Assembly (NCBI GenBank): GCA_026260175.1
Contig: JAKCWW010000419.1
Span: forward strand, 43,904-107,903
Direction of reading: 5' to 3'
Origin: Reticulitermes lucifugus
Taxonomy: Eukaryota; Arthropoda; Insecta; Blattodea; Rhinotermitidae
DNA length: 64,000 nucleotides
A model generated the notes under the pieces. It was not told where the DNA came from, did not search any database, and was given only the letters and a program-made list of their open reading frames with translations. Both the position numbers and the translations under genes were made by a program. Below are positions 24,421 to 35,600 of the stretch, piece by piece. How positions within the stretch are numbered: position 1 is the stretch's first letter; every line of letters starts with the position of its first letter.

Positions 24421-25640
24421 ATATATTCAACTCTTCTGCCTGTTAACAACCCCATTCAGATAAAATATTGGTCAGAGCACCTAGATTTCCACAATAAAAT
24501 CATCAAAAGACAACAAAGCCCTATCTAATGATCTTTGCCATGATCACAGTTTCCTCATCAGCAACATAAACATTCAAATGTTTCAATAATTTCTCTGAAT
24601 TTCCATGACATCGTATTTAGGACAACACGTTCACATGTTCTTTTCATGAACTATACATTGCTATCTTCACAACTTCTTCTGACAAACAACATTCCCAAAA
24701 TTACCTTAAACATATCAACATCAGAACAAATGGACTTACCCCCTCGTGGGGAAAGGATGGGGTACAAAAATGCAATAGTTAATTCATTCATAAAGGCCCT
24801 GTGTACTGAAATGTTAGAATTAGAATAAATTGCAATTAAACACATGAAGAAGAGTAAAACACAGCTAGGATAGTGAAAGGTTTCACCCAGATAGTAACAT
24901 TTATGACTGTATCTGGGAGGTATCCAGTTCAAATCATGGCCAGGACACTGACTATCCTAAGGTTTGTTGTGACTTACCTCAGTCCTACCAGAGCAGTACT
25001 TAAAATTAGGACATGAACACATCCTTCCTCATTTTTCCCAATTAATTACACACTAATCAACCTACCATTTGGCACTATACAGTCTGAGTTGCTGACAACA
25101 TCGTTACATAAAGCCAAAATACTTAAATAACTAAACAAACAGGAAAACCAAACATCTTATATTTCATGGAACAGAGAACATATTGGTTTCCCAGTGGACT
25201 GTCTACTCTCCTGTTTTTAAAATTCAGTGAAATTATAAGTGATATTCTGATTTTGGAAATTTTAACCATTATGATACAATCAAGAACTTACCAGAAATAT
25301 GGAGATTTTCTTCCAAATTTATAAGGTCCTACAAGTGCCTTCTAAAATTTAACATCTTGGAAATAACAACTGTTACTCCCTCAAATTAAAAAGTTCATAT
25401 TAAAGAAAACTGATACATGTGAACGTACTAAGGATATTTGCTACACAGATAATTAGAAATTATATGTACAGAAATAAAACTGAAATCAAATAACAATGAA
25501 TCCACTCACCAGTGTTATAGAAATCCCGTTAAAAGAACACTTGAATGCAGTTAATTAAGAAACACTTAACAATAATATTATAAAAAATTATTCTGTTAAC
25601 TCACCCATAGCTAGGGCAGGGAAAATCTGTAGTGTCTTAT

Positions 25641-25697
25641 GCAAGTTGACAAGCCACCCTGGAAGAAGAGCCAGACTTTGGTGGCTTGCCAACTTGC
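25641..25697. repeat. Short inverted repeat
   Basis: GCAAGTTGACAAGCCACC at 25641-25658 is complementary, with one mismatch, to GGTGGCTTGCCAACTTGC at 25680-25697. The 21-bp loop makes a stable hairpin. It may be the end of a small DNA element. Confidence 0.7.
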
Positions 25698-26444
25698 ACA
25701 ATACTCAGTATTTCATAAGGAGAGAAGATTAACATTGCTTTCACCTAAATACAGCATTACACTAAATATAGGTGGCAGAGCCTATGGACAGGAGGGTGGG
25801 AAGCTCCCCCATGCAGGAGTAGTGGATTATGCACATAAATGAAAACCTCTAATAGATAACATAGGATACAAAATTACTTATTCTAGAATCATAAATCTCC
25901 TATCGGCCTTGACTTTATATCATTTATTTTGAAAGAATATAAAAATGAAAAAAATTACACACAATGCAAGCAGGTGCGCACCCAAAATTTTTCGCTGGTG
26001 GGGGGGGGCTGACCTTGAGGTTATAGTATATAATTTATGTTTGATTTTAAACATTATGTTATAAAATTATGTCCTAAGTATAATGTAACACTGTTTGGAA
26101 CTGCATTTATACACATACAAATATATACATGGTCCATGACTCCATCTCAGTGTCCTATCTTTTTGTTTTTTTAATTTCATTAATTTATTTTTCAAAATTC
26201 TAATGTACTAATCATCAGCCGATTTCAGTGGCTGATTTCGGCTGAAGGGTAAATCACATAAAACTTTTAATATCATGATATCTACAAAATCTGTTTTTTA
26301 AACTTCGGTTTTGGGGAGTTTTTTGGGGGGGGGGCTGCAGCCCCCCCCCCCTTGGGTGCTTCCCCTGAATGAAAGTGAGAATCCAAAGGTACTGCCACCA
26401 ATAACATGCCAGTTTAAAGGATGATGGAATAAAGTTATACATAC

Positions 26445-26523
26445 CTGAGCAACAGCACAATGAGGCGCCCTCTCCACAATCCACTTCAATTATTTCCACA
26501 CCATTTTCTGTTTCAGCAGCCAA
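26445..26523 (-). CDS. Candidate first coding exon of an unidentified gene
   Basis: The minus strand starts with ATG at 26523 and reads MAAETENGVEIIEVDCGEGA, then SLCCCS, ending at a good donor (TCAG|GTATGT) in phase 1. A YY1-type motif lies about 90 bp upstream, as in housekeeping promoters. The peptide is acidic and ends in a Cys cluster. I do not recognise the family. One possible next exon is 24805-24740 (66 nt, TTTCAG acceptor, GTAAGT donor, phase 1 at both ends), encoding a hydrophobic stretch near LTIAFLYPILSP, but this is weak. No complete model could be built. Confidence 0.35.
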
Positions 26524-26604
26524 TAGCCCTAGCCCCTATAGTCAATCATCCCGAAAATTCTTAATATCGTGAAATGAAACGTCACTTTCAACGAACATAT
26601 TCCC

Positions 26605-26625
26605 GCCTTAAAATGGCGGCGCTGA
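26605..26625 (-). promoter_or_regulatory. YY1/Pho-type promoter motif
   Basis: AAAATGGCGGCGCTG occurs about 90 bp upstream of the minus-strand ATG at 26523. Motifs of this form mark TATA-less promoters of broadly expressed genes. The motif is seen directly; its use is inferred. Confidence 0.35.
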
Positions 26626-27771
26626 ACAAAAGAAGGGCGGCCCCCCCCCCTTTGGCGAAGAAAGTTAAACAAAAACGAAACGAGCAGCGTGTGCGTTTTG
26701 GATGCCAGGGTAAACGCATTTATTTCTCATCACCTGGCGTAGTGGCTGCTGTTTATGACCGCTAGAAAAAAATTTCGTGACCAAGTCTGTAGCGTGTTGG
26801 CTACACTACAGCTGGGGTTGATTGAAAGAAAACGACTAGACCACCATCCTTAGGGTCATTTACAAATTGTATCAGTGACAAATTTGGTGCCATTGCTGTA
26901 TCTTTGTAATGGATTGCAATGTGTATGAAATAATGCGAGTTCATCTGTAACCTGAGCCTAACTCCCCCCCCCTCAAACCTGTAGAGATCAATTTAATGAA
27001 GAGCTGGGGTGAACATAACCTAGTAAGAAACTGCCTTTGAAATATAGCATCCAAACTTTTACATAATTCATCCAGGCAATAGCGTCATCAGTATACCAAC
27101 CCAAGGAAATGCAGTAGACTGTTGCCGCAGCAGTTGAAGTTTGGGCTGGTCCCCTGTTGTCAGAACTACACCAACACGGCTACCTCTAAAAACAAGGGCT
27201 GACTATAACATTTAACAGAACAAGCTACAGAATAAGAATGTATTTTTATGATTATTCAAATTTGTATTATTTTATACAATTCTTAAAAGCACACTGGCAT
27301 AAAAACACTCGAACAATGAACTAGGAAATGCAGGATGAGTAACACTGTCACTTGCTGGGAAGCAGAGCCTGAGCCTTATTTCCTAGTTCCCATATCTGGC
27401 GGTGTTGTTTTGCCATAAGTTTCAGTTCAAGCATTAATTGTGGCAGCAACTGTAATAATACACATTTGAAGGCACACCTTCAGTGCCCATCACCCAGTTG
27501 AATTTTGCTTGATACATTTTTAATTTGTATATTACGATAATGATGGTTTAATAGGCGATTTAGCTTCTACAAATGATCTGAACTAAAAAACTTTTGAATT
27601 TCTTTCGAGTAACATGGTAATTGCAGTGCGACTGTATTCTTAAAGTGGCTTGGGTCCATTAAGAAAAGATCATACTTGGTCTAGGCATGTCCAAACAAAT
27701 GACTTACAGTGTGAAGTCATAACATGCTCATATTCTATGCCTGTGTTCTTCAACCAATGTACAGGGAGTTC

Positions 27772-28342
27772 AACTGAAGACTGAACCCAGATGCACAGTA
27801 AGCTGCATGGCCTTACATTTCCATATATAACGTATGTTATGGCAAGTGTTAGATATGACATTCTTCAACTTTCAGACAAGTTTGATTTCAAAGGAAAGGA
27901 AACACAACAAAACCCAACACTTTTCATAGAATTTCTTCCTTATGTTGGTTTCCACAATACGAATCCTGTGTGTTGAACTCACCGCATACTCACGAACTAA
28001 ACAAATTTATATTACACTGTGATTCACACATCTTATACAAACAGAGTCAACTGAACGGTGACTCGAGATGTTATATTATTCAATGTAACAGTGCACATGC
28101 CGGTATGAATAACGGTGTGCAAATCATGCAGCTGCTGTTAAACTTGCTGTGCAGTATGGGCAGTTTCTAGACGAGAACTTCAAACAGTATTTCATAATCT
28201 GTTCACCAGGTGGCCAGCATGTCTGAGAGTTGGTCATTTCCAATACTTACTCTAACATACGGTGAATTGTAATATATATATTATGTGAAGAAACATAAGG
28301 CTGTTGCTTGCTGTGTGTCTGGGTTCAGTTTTTAATTTAACT
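27772..28342. mobile_element. Possible non-autonomous element with inverted ends
   Basis: ACTGAACCCAGATGCACAGT near 27780 and the complement of GCTGTGTGTCTGGGTTCAGT near 28310-28335 pair over about 18 of 20 bases. The interior has no ORF. Target-site duplications were not found. Confidence 0.4.
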
Positions 28343-28711
28343 GTCTGCACTATGGCTCACCAAGAGCTGTGATGTGAACCACGACATGCTGCAAAAAGCT
28401 AAGGATCGTAGGTACTGTTATGGATACATTTTTCAGGTCACATAAATTTGATCACAATGGATGCAAAATAGAAGTTGAATTTATATTGACCTAGAAAATT
28501 TCTGATCTGCAATTTTCTGTATTATACCCTGTATATGAACACACAAACTGAACATGCATAATGTTGTTACTATATGTGATTTAATGAAGCAAGAGTACAC
28601 TTTTGTGTCAGGCTTTAAAAAAAATATATATATATATAACCAAAAAGTGAACAACAAAACTTTAATGAATATCATGTCACATAATCAGCTAACTCTGTGA
28701 AGTAAATCCTT

Positions 28712-28940
28712 TATTGATAAGCTAACAGTCCGTCAGCTAGTCAACAAATTCTCAACCGTGGATCAAACCTAAAGGTTCACAATGTCTTCTTGTACAGTGA
28801 GTTGTCCTTTCTCTGCCCAAGCTAAAAGACCACTCCTTGTCAGATGTTCATGACTGCGTATCATCACATTCGCAGTTATCCTCCATATCTAAGAGGCCTT
28901 CGCCTTTGTTCACAGCTGATGTCATAATGACAAACCCACT
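28712..28940 (-). mobile_element. Degraded LINE 3' tail
   Basis: Plus-strand TTATTGATAAGCTAACAGTC and the following TCAGCTAGTCAACAAATTCT match the 3' portion of the LINE tail at 58695-58990. The rest is heavily changed. Confidence 0.5.
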
Positions 28941-29789
28941 TAGTACTACTGGAAGTTTGTTTTATCGCTGAACTGAGCATTGCAGAGCAGGTGGCATGAT
29001 CAGTCACTATACAGTGCAACAGTATCACCCATTCTTCAGTGTGCAATCCAGCAATAAAAGAAACTCTGTATTTACAAAGCCTATGTTTAGTTCCCCATCT
29101 TGTGTTACTAGAAACAGTAAGGGCCTAATAAAAGGGCAAATGAAGGAAATGTAAGTATGCTGCCAAAAAAAAAAGACCTATCACATTCCATACAATACTG
29201 TAAGGCTTCAAATAAAATGGAGGTTGCACAGACAACCCCAATATCTTACCAGAGATTTCAACACAGCTATTCAGCTATTATACATTACAACCACTTGCCC
29301 AGTTGAGCCATACCATTTCAGCTGACAGAAATGGTCAAATATGAGAATAATTAATCTTGAATGCACCAGTCTGAAGGATGAATATTAGCCCACACTGACT
29401 CTGTGAACAATGCACTGCTTTAAGATTTTAGGTAAATACTGTGCATTAGGGTACAACTGTATATAATTTTATTAAAAGACAGGCATGGTGTTAAGCTATT
29501 ATGTAGTTCACTTCACAATTATCATTATTTACATTAATTTTGAAATTGCAACAAACAAAAAAATAACAATCAAAACCACTGAATACCAATCTATTCAACT
29601 AACTTTTTACAAACTTAATATTTATTACAATTATTCTTGTAACATGTACTACAATTACAAGCCTTTGTTGACAGAAGCTTATTTCTATCATGTCTTTAAC
29701 TCATTCTCTGTCCAACTGTACTTAGAGACAGAATTTTAAATGCAGTCTTAAGACATGAAAATATATCAAAGGCAAGTTATGTCACTAGT

Positions 29790-32700
29790 TTATTCTATCC
29801 AGTGGAACCGTGAACCATATTTAGCAGGAGGACGAGGATAATCGTCAGGTAAGTACGGTGTGTAGTCTGGGTAGACGTCTGGTTTCTTGGGTTCTGGCTT
29901 TGGACGTTTAGTATCATGAACTTTCACTTCACAAAAGTATCCAAACGGTGGACGCTCAATCCCAAGGTTGTCCAAAGTACATTTATCATAAACAGCCTGT
30001 GTTTTCCGACATCTGGAACAGTTAGGAGAAATACCGTATTAACTGAAATATAATCGACAATCATTAACCTCAGAAACTGAAGAACGTGGTGGATATTAGT
30101 ACCTGCTTTCTCACATACAGAGTAAAACTTGCTTATTAACAGAATTTGAAGGAACCTGTCACTTTCATTTCAGACCAGTCATCATTTCATGCATATTCCT
30201 GAATAATACACTACATATGAAACCTCATTTAAGTATCAACCAAATTACAAGTCAATGTGTATACTACACTGTACATGACAGTAACTCACATTTTCAGTTT
30301 TCTTTCTTGTTTTGTTTCACCACATTTTACAGTACTTCACTAAAGCATTTTGCGCATCTAAATGTTGGCAACCAGGCTTAAACTGTACCCATTTGTTATG
30401 AACGTGTTCCATATAACATAAATTTCACAATCCACACTACAAAATGAATTAGAATGAACATTAAACCATAAATATTAAACCAGACAACTTTCCATTACCA
30501 CATTACAACAGTTTATGTTTATTACAGGTAATTGTATACTCCATATCCAGGGGCCAAATTTTTATTTTCTGTTTAAATGAAGTTCCATTTCAGACAGGCT
30601 TTTCTGTATGTGTATAGTACATTACTAAAACTGTCAACATGTTTGAGAAGTTAACAATGAAACTTCATGTTTCTCACGAAGGACTCAAAAAATAGGTACC
30701 TTGCAGAACTAGCTTCTGATACCTACTCACTCACTCACTCACCGACATGTACACAGTTCTGATGATGTCAAGCACTTATAAATCCCAGCTGTAACTCCAG
30801 CCTCTCCTGACACATTATGTTACAGAACTTGGCAGTGCTAACGCTGAACAAAAGTCACTGTTACTGTGACAGTTTCAATTTTTAGATGAAGCTCATTTTG
30901 TTGGATTACTTTGTAGCAGTTTAGATTTGTTTACATGCTTTTATAATGGTTGATAACATCTGCACATACACATCAAGGGATGTTTTACAGCTATAAACAT
31001 GTGGGTCATCATTTTTAAGCAACAAGACAACATTCTTAACATTTCATTTTGTTTTTAAACATGGTAAAGGTGTAGTTTGATGCTTTCATATCCAATAAGA
31101 AAACTACAGACAGATATCATTACTACCAGTGTTTTCAAAAATTATAGAAAGGGTAATGAATGTTAGATTAACAAATTTTATAACAAACAATGATATAAAC
31201 TTAATATTATTCATACCGTACATTTTAACTTTATATTCACAGTCCGACAAAATGTACAATTCAATCACATTAGTTGTGCATTTCCACTGTCCTACATGTT
31301 TTGGACCCTTAATTTGGGTTCATCTTAAGGGACTCATTACACACTATTCACATCAATTGGTACAATTGTTTACATGAATTCTTTACATCTGTGTATGTAT
31401 GTTGTCCAAAACTAATAAAAAGTGAAAATTGTTTTATATTGGTTAAAATACTAAAAGTTGTATAAAAGTTGAATAGTCTGTGCTGATTTGATATCCTGTT
31501 TTATCGGAGATGGTTGTCTGCTGGATATCAAATCAGCACAGACTATTCAACTTTTATACAACTTTTAGCATTTTAACCAATATAAAACAANNNNNNNNNN
31601 NNNNNNNNNNNNNNNNNNNNNNNNNNNNNNNNNNNNNNNNNNNNNNNNNNNNNNNNNNNNNNNNNNNNNNNNNNNNNNNNNNNNNNNNNNNNNNNNNNNN
31701 NNNNNNNNNNNNNNNNNNNNNNNNNNNNNNNNNNNNNNNNNNNNNNNNNNNNNNNNNNNNNNNNNNNNNNNNNNNNNNNNNNNNNNNNNNNNNNNNNNNN
31801 NNNNNNNNNNNNNNNNNNNNNNNNNNNNNNNNNNNNNNNNNNNNNNNNNNNNNNNNNNNNNNNNNNNNNNNNNNNNNNNNNNNNNNNNNNNNNNNNNNNN
31901 NNNNNNNNNNNNNNNNNNNNNNNNNNNNNNNNNNNNNNNNNNNNNNNNNNNNNNNNNNNNNNNNNNNNNNNNNNNNNNNNNNNNNNNNNNNNNNNNNNNN
32001 NNNNNNNNNNNNNNNNNNNNNNNNNNNNNNNNNNNNNNNNNNNNNNNNNNNNNNNNNNNNNNNNNNNNNNNNNNNNNNNNNNNNNNNNNNNNNNNNNNNN
32101 NNNNNNNNNNNNNNNNNNNNNNNNNNNNNNNNNNNNNNNNNNNNNNNNNNNNNNNNNNNNNNNNNNNNNNNNNNNNNNNNNNNNNNNNNNNNNNNNNNNN
32201 NNNNNNNNNNNNNNNNNNNNNNNNNNNNNNNNNNNNNNNNNNNNNNNNNNNNNNNNNNNNNNNNNNNNNNNNNNNNNNNNNNNNNNNNNNNNNNNNNNNN
32301 NNNNNNNNNNNNNNNNNNNNNNNNNNNNNNNNNNNNNNNNNNNNNNNNNNNNNNNNNNNNNNNNNNNNNNNNNNNNNNNNNNNNNNNNNNNNNNNNNNNN
32401 NNNNNNNNNNNNNNNNNNNNNNNNNNNNNNNNNNNTGAAACAAAATTTCTGGGTCTACACTTAACTGAATGTTTAAAATGGGAAGCTCATATCAGATATC
32501 TGAGTATCAAGTTGAATAATTGATTGATTGATTGATTTATTCACATTCAGCTGATCCACAAAGGGTACAGGTAGTACCATGGGATATAGAATTTGTCATA
32601 TACAATACAATAAAAGTTTCTATATACTTCAGTCCCTCAAATATACCACAGGTAAAAATATTTGGAGGAGTATGTATATTGCTCATTTTCAATCATATAT

Positions 32701-34673
32701 AAAGTATGGTATTATTTTTTGGGGGAATAATGGGGAAAGAAAAAAATTTATAAGCTTCAAAAAAGAGCGATACAAATAATTAGCAATGTGAGCAGAACTA
32801 CGTCGTGTAGAGAGCTGTTTAAATGATGGAATATACTTACAGTCCCTTGTATATATATCATGGAAATCTTGTGTTATATAAAAGTAAATTTAGGAAAGTA
32901 TGAACAAAATTCAGTTATACACGATCATAATACCCGTCAAAGAAAAGATTTTCATATTCAATACTGGAGAACAGAAGTATGTAAAAACAGTGTTAAAAAC
33001 TTAGGAAAGAGATTGTATAATAAATTACCAAACCATATTAAATCTATAGAAGACATCCAACATTTTAGAAGGAAGCTGAAATTGTTTTTACTGCAGCAGT
33101 CTTTTTATTCAGTAGAAAAATATTGTTTGTATAAAAGTAGGTGATATAGATCTGACAGATTGGTTAAGCATTTTGTATAATAACTGTAAAGACCTTAAAT
33201 GGTTGACAAGTTATATATGTATTTGTGAGGGTATATATATATTTTATATAAGACGTATGTGAGAATTCACATATAGATTTTAGAATAAAATAGAAATATG
33301 GATGTATCCTATACAAGCTATTGTCAAAGGGATGAAATAAATTGAAATTGAAATAAGAAGCAAAAGAAAGTTGCATATTAACCTTCATTGTACAGATGAT
33401 GAACAATGCCCAATAATTATTAAATTCTATACAACATGTATTAATATAAAGAGCATTTTTTATTGGCAGACTTCTTGCCACAAGGCAGGTGACATCATTG
33501 CTGTATAGCTACTGATGATGCCACCCGCTCCGCAGTAGTGATAACAAATTATCTCTGTACAATTGGAGTATGGGCAAAATTCTGAGTGTGGTAAGAGGAA
33601 GAGAATGAGGGGAGTAGCCAACTCTGCAACCTTACCAAAGAAAGATATAATAAAACACGTGCAGAGTGGGAATGTGCAAACTGATGGCAGAAATAACAGC
33701 ATGTATGTCTAGGATGCTTATCACATTTTGTTGATATACAATTACCTTCATGCCACTTCAAAAGCTGCTACTCACTAGAATATTCCTGCCACATTTGGAT
33801 GGCAGTTGGCGTGTATGTACTGATCATGTACTACACAGAAGACATGTAGTTCCTATACTACACCTTACTAACAGTTTCATAAGTCTAATGTAATTCAAAA
33901 CTCCTCTAACCTACCAACGGCTAAGCACATACTGACTCCAGGTGTACTTACAGTACAATTGTAACATCCATTAATCACCAACAAACTCATCAATTACTTT
34001 TATTTAATTACTAGAAATCTTATTCAAAGTAAAATTGTTTCCATACTTACTGTTCAAAATCAAAATTTGTGCTAGATTTATCAAGGCAATTAGCATATTG
34101 CGTAAATTCCTTGAAGCATGTCTTCTTTACTTTTCTGAAGAACTCTAAAGCACAACTTGTTACTGCTTTACCTTCAGAAATACATTTTCTAGGATCCTCA
34201 AGCTCGTTTCGACAAAGCATGAATTCCTGGAAACATGAAAACAAGATCGATTAAAGGAATACCTGTCGTATTTTTCCAGGAAATAGAGTTAAATACCCTA
34301 ATTTCAATATTTAGAGGTTAACAGTGTGGAGAAACACGTACTTTGTAACACGAACATCATGTTACTAGGCTGGCTGTAACTCTTACGCGTATCATAACCT
34401 ATTGATTCACTGCTTTTAAAAATCTGAAGCCTTCCCAGAAAAAGAATGTCATACTACTACCTCTTTTCGATACCTAACAACTGATGGGAAAACACAATAT
34501 GTAGCATACATGTTCTTCTACTGGAAGAATATTGCAACTCTTACATTGTTTTGAGACTCGCAATATTTGCCGTAATGAAACGCTCCGGCTCTAAGTGCAG
34601 AGCCACTTAAATTAACTTCTTGGGCCGTTAACTCTTCTTCGGTTGGTAAATATACATCCGTTGTTACTACCAT
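29790..34673 (-). CDS. NDUFA8: NADH dehydrogenase 1 alpha subcomplex subunit 8 (complex I, PGIV)
   Basis: The exons are 34673-34545, 34226-34051 and 30012-29790. Introns are GT-AG with phases 0 and 2. The protein is 175 aa, against 172 in human NDUFA8. It is an accessory subunit of mitochondrial complex I, located on the intermembrane-space side and imported and folded by the disulfide relay (Mia40). Cys residues 38/48, 58/68, 80/90 and 103/113 give paired CX9C (twin CX9C, CHCH) motifs; 48/58 also has this spacing. The block 'EFMLCRNELEDPRKC' and the later 'CALEFFRKVKKTC' match the family closely, as does the C-terminal 'YGSRFHWIE'. The start is the first ATG (MVVTTDVYLPTEEELTAQEV), which agrees with the family N-terminus. 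Intron 2 contains a LINE, a palindrome and the assembly gap. The stop codon lies inside an AATAAA hexamer (29794-29789). Confidence 0.95.
31086..31203 (+). mobile_element. LINE reverse transcriptase, N-terminal fragment
   Basis: The plus strand reads NYRQISLLPVFSKIIERVMN and onward to a 'LTNFITNNDIN' segment. This is the first conserved block of the non-LTR reverse transcriptase domain. It is cut off by unrelated palindromic repeat sequence. The C-terminal part of apparently the same element resumes after the N gap. Confidence 0.75.
31284..31330 (-). ncRNA. Degraded hammerhead-like motif beside the N gap
   Basis: Minus strand order: GUCC, core CUUAAGA (one change from CUGANGA), U, stem II GAACCC/GGGUCC, then AAAAC, AUGUA and GGAC. 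GGAC can pair with the first GUCC. The G12 position is changed, so it is probably inactive. It appears to be the outer part of the palindrome that runs into the gap. Confidence 0.4.
31429..31590. repeat. Palindrome truncated by assembly gap
   Basis: The left arm 31429-31496 and right arm 31523-31590 (68 bp each) are complementary with one mismatch and a 26-bp loop. The right arm runs directly into the N gap, so the true arm may be longer. Confidence 0.9.
31591..32435. other. Assembly gap (845 N)
   Basis: Undetermined bases. The flanks suggest that the missing part holds the rest of an inverted repeat arm and the middle of a LINE reverse transcriptase ORF. Open frames that cross the gap are artefacts. 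Confidence 1.
32436..33358 (+). mobile_element. LINE reverse transcriptase, C-terminal part and 3' end
   Basis: It begins with 'ETKFLGLHLTECLKWEAHIR', a classic post-reverse-transcriptase segment of Jockey-like LINEs. Later frames give 'SMYIAHFQSYIKYGIIFWG' and, at 32860-33144, 'VIHDHNTRQRKDFHIQ' followed by 'LGKRLYNKLPNHIKSIEDIQ' and 'FRRKLKLFLLQQSFYSVE'. The 3' end is ATTGAAATTGAAATAA at about 33339-33354. Several frameshifts and stops show it is dead. It lies antisense in NDUFA8 intron 2. Confidence 0.85.
32519..32582 (-). mobile_element. Nested short 3' end of another retroelement
   Basis: The minus strand reads GTACCCTTTGTGGATCAGCT and on to AATAAATCAATCAATCAATC. It interrupts the LINE coding sequence between 'LSIKLN' and 'ICHIQYNKSFYILQSLKYTT', so it inserted later. 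Its (TCAA)n tail is typical of a 5'-truncated non-LTR insert. Confidence 0.6.
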
Positions 34674-34679
34674 TTTCAG

Positions 34680-35380
34680 ATTCTCTCCGAGCTCTCAGCA
34701 ATTATTATCACAATGCTAGCAGTCTCTCCAACCCACAACTTTGTCGGACGTAAATGCTACCACAACAGCCAACTCATTATCGCATTTTCGGATAAAAATA
34801 CAGGAAAAGCTTATAAAGAAGTGTGAAACACATCAAGTTCAGGTTTGTATAACGTCTAACTATTAGTACAATTACACGAGAAATTGCATTACAACGTATG
34901 CTATTATAATTTAATGTTTACATATTTCGGAATTATAATTGGTAGAACTGTCATATACACTGCCATCTACATTACATTCGAGTCTTTATCGAGACCCGAT
35001 TCATTCAGTATGGATCCCCTCGGTAACCCGTTCAGTTATTCAAATTAATCATCTCACTGTTATATACGTAATGTCTAGTCAGAGTTTCATGCAATTACAG
35101 GTTACGTAATTTGCAACTCATTATTAATACGACGTGTAAATTACATAGTTTCATATGCTTCCATAAAAATGCATAATACAAAAGTCACTAAATACCAAAT
35201 AGAAGATAAATTTAAAAAACACTCAAAACATTTTCCCAAATAGCTGTATTTCGATTAATTAAGGAAAAGGGTTTACTTAAAGGCGGATAAGAGGTTTCAG
35301 AATTTCTAATCCTTCCTCATCCCACCTTACCAAAAATTCTGTGTCATGCATATACAAGATTTACATACGCAGCTGGCAAG
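34680..35380. other. NDUFA8 upstream region
   Basis: Holds the presumed NDUFA8 promoter, but no TATA box is clear near the start codon. No other gene or repeat is recognised before the LINE fragment at 35385. Confidence 0.4.
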
Positions 35381-35384
35381 TTCT

Positions 35385-35600
35385 AATTAATTATTAACCT
35401 CTGCACCCTGACTTACAATGGAGCTGTACAAAGTAAACACGCATGTTACGAGATGCAGAAGAACGCAGTGTCTGTGCTAGGTGTTAGTGAGGTGCGGTGG
35501 AAGGGTCAAGGCGAAATAAGAAGTGGTGATTATACAGTGTATTATTCCGGGGGTGACAGGGTTGAAAGAGGAGTAGCAAAAGTAAAAATAAATAGTTACT
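35385..35600 (+). mobile_element. LINE endonuclease-domain fragment (CFDP2/RTE-like)
   Basis: The plus strand reads 'LGVSEVRWKGQGEIRSGDYT' and then 'VYYSGGDRVERGVAKVK'. This is the conserved middle of the APE-type endonuclease of BovB/RTE-like and related LINEs, often mis-annotated as craniofacial development protein 2. Only about 70 codons remain, with no reverse transcriptase nearby. Confidence 0.85.

Larger units (their letters stand above)
26640..29780. other. Non-genic stretch between candidate promoter and NDUFA8
   Basis: No exon-like reading frame with splice signals was found. Inverted sequences at about 27775-27800 (ACTGAACCCAGATGCACAG) and 28309-28340 suggest the ends of a 570-bp non-autonomous element. 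A degraded LINE tail lies at 28712-28940. Confidence 0.4.
30013..34050 (-). other. NDUFA8 intron 2
   Basis: A 4-kb intron with donor GTAAGT and acceptor TTCCAG. It holds a split LINE on the opposite strand, a palindrome with a hammerhead-like arm, and 845 N of unknown sequence. No coding sequence from another gene is seen. Confidence 0.8.

Noticed and set aside
31510-32523. Long open frames of 337 and 292 codons
   Set aside because: They exist only because the N gap is read as codons without stops.
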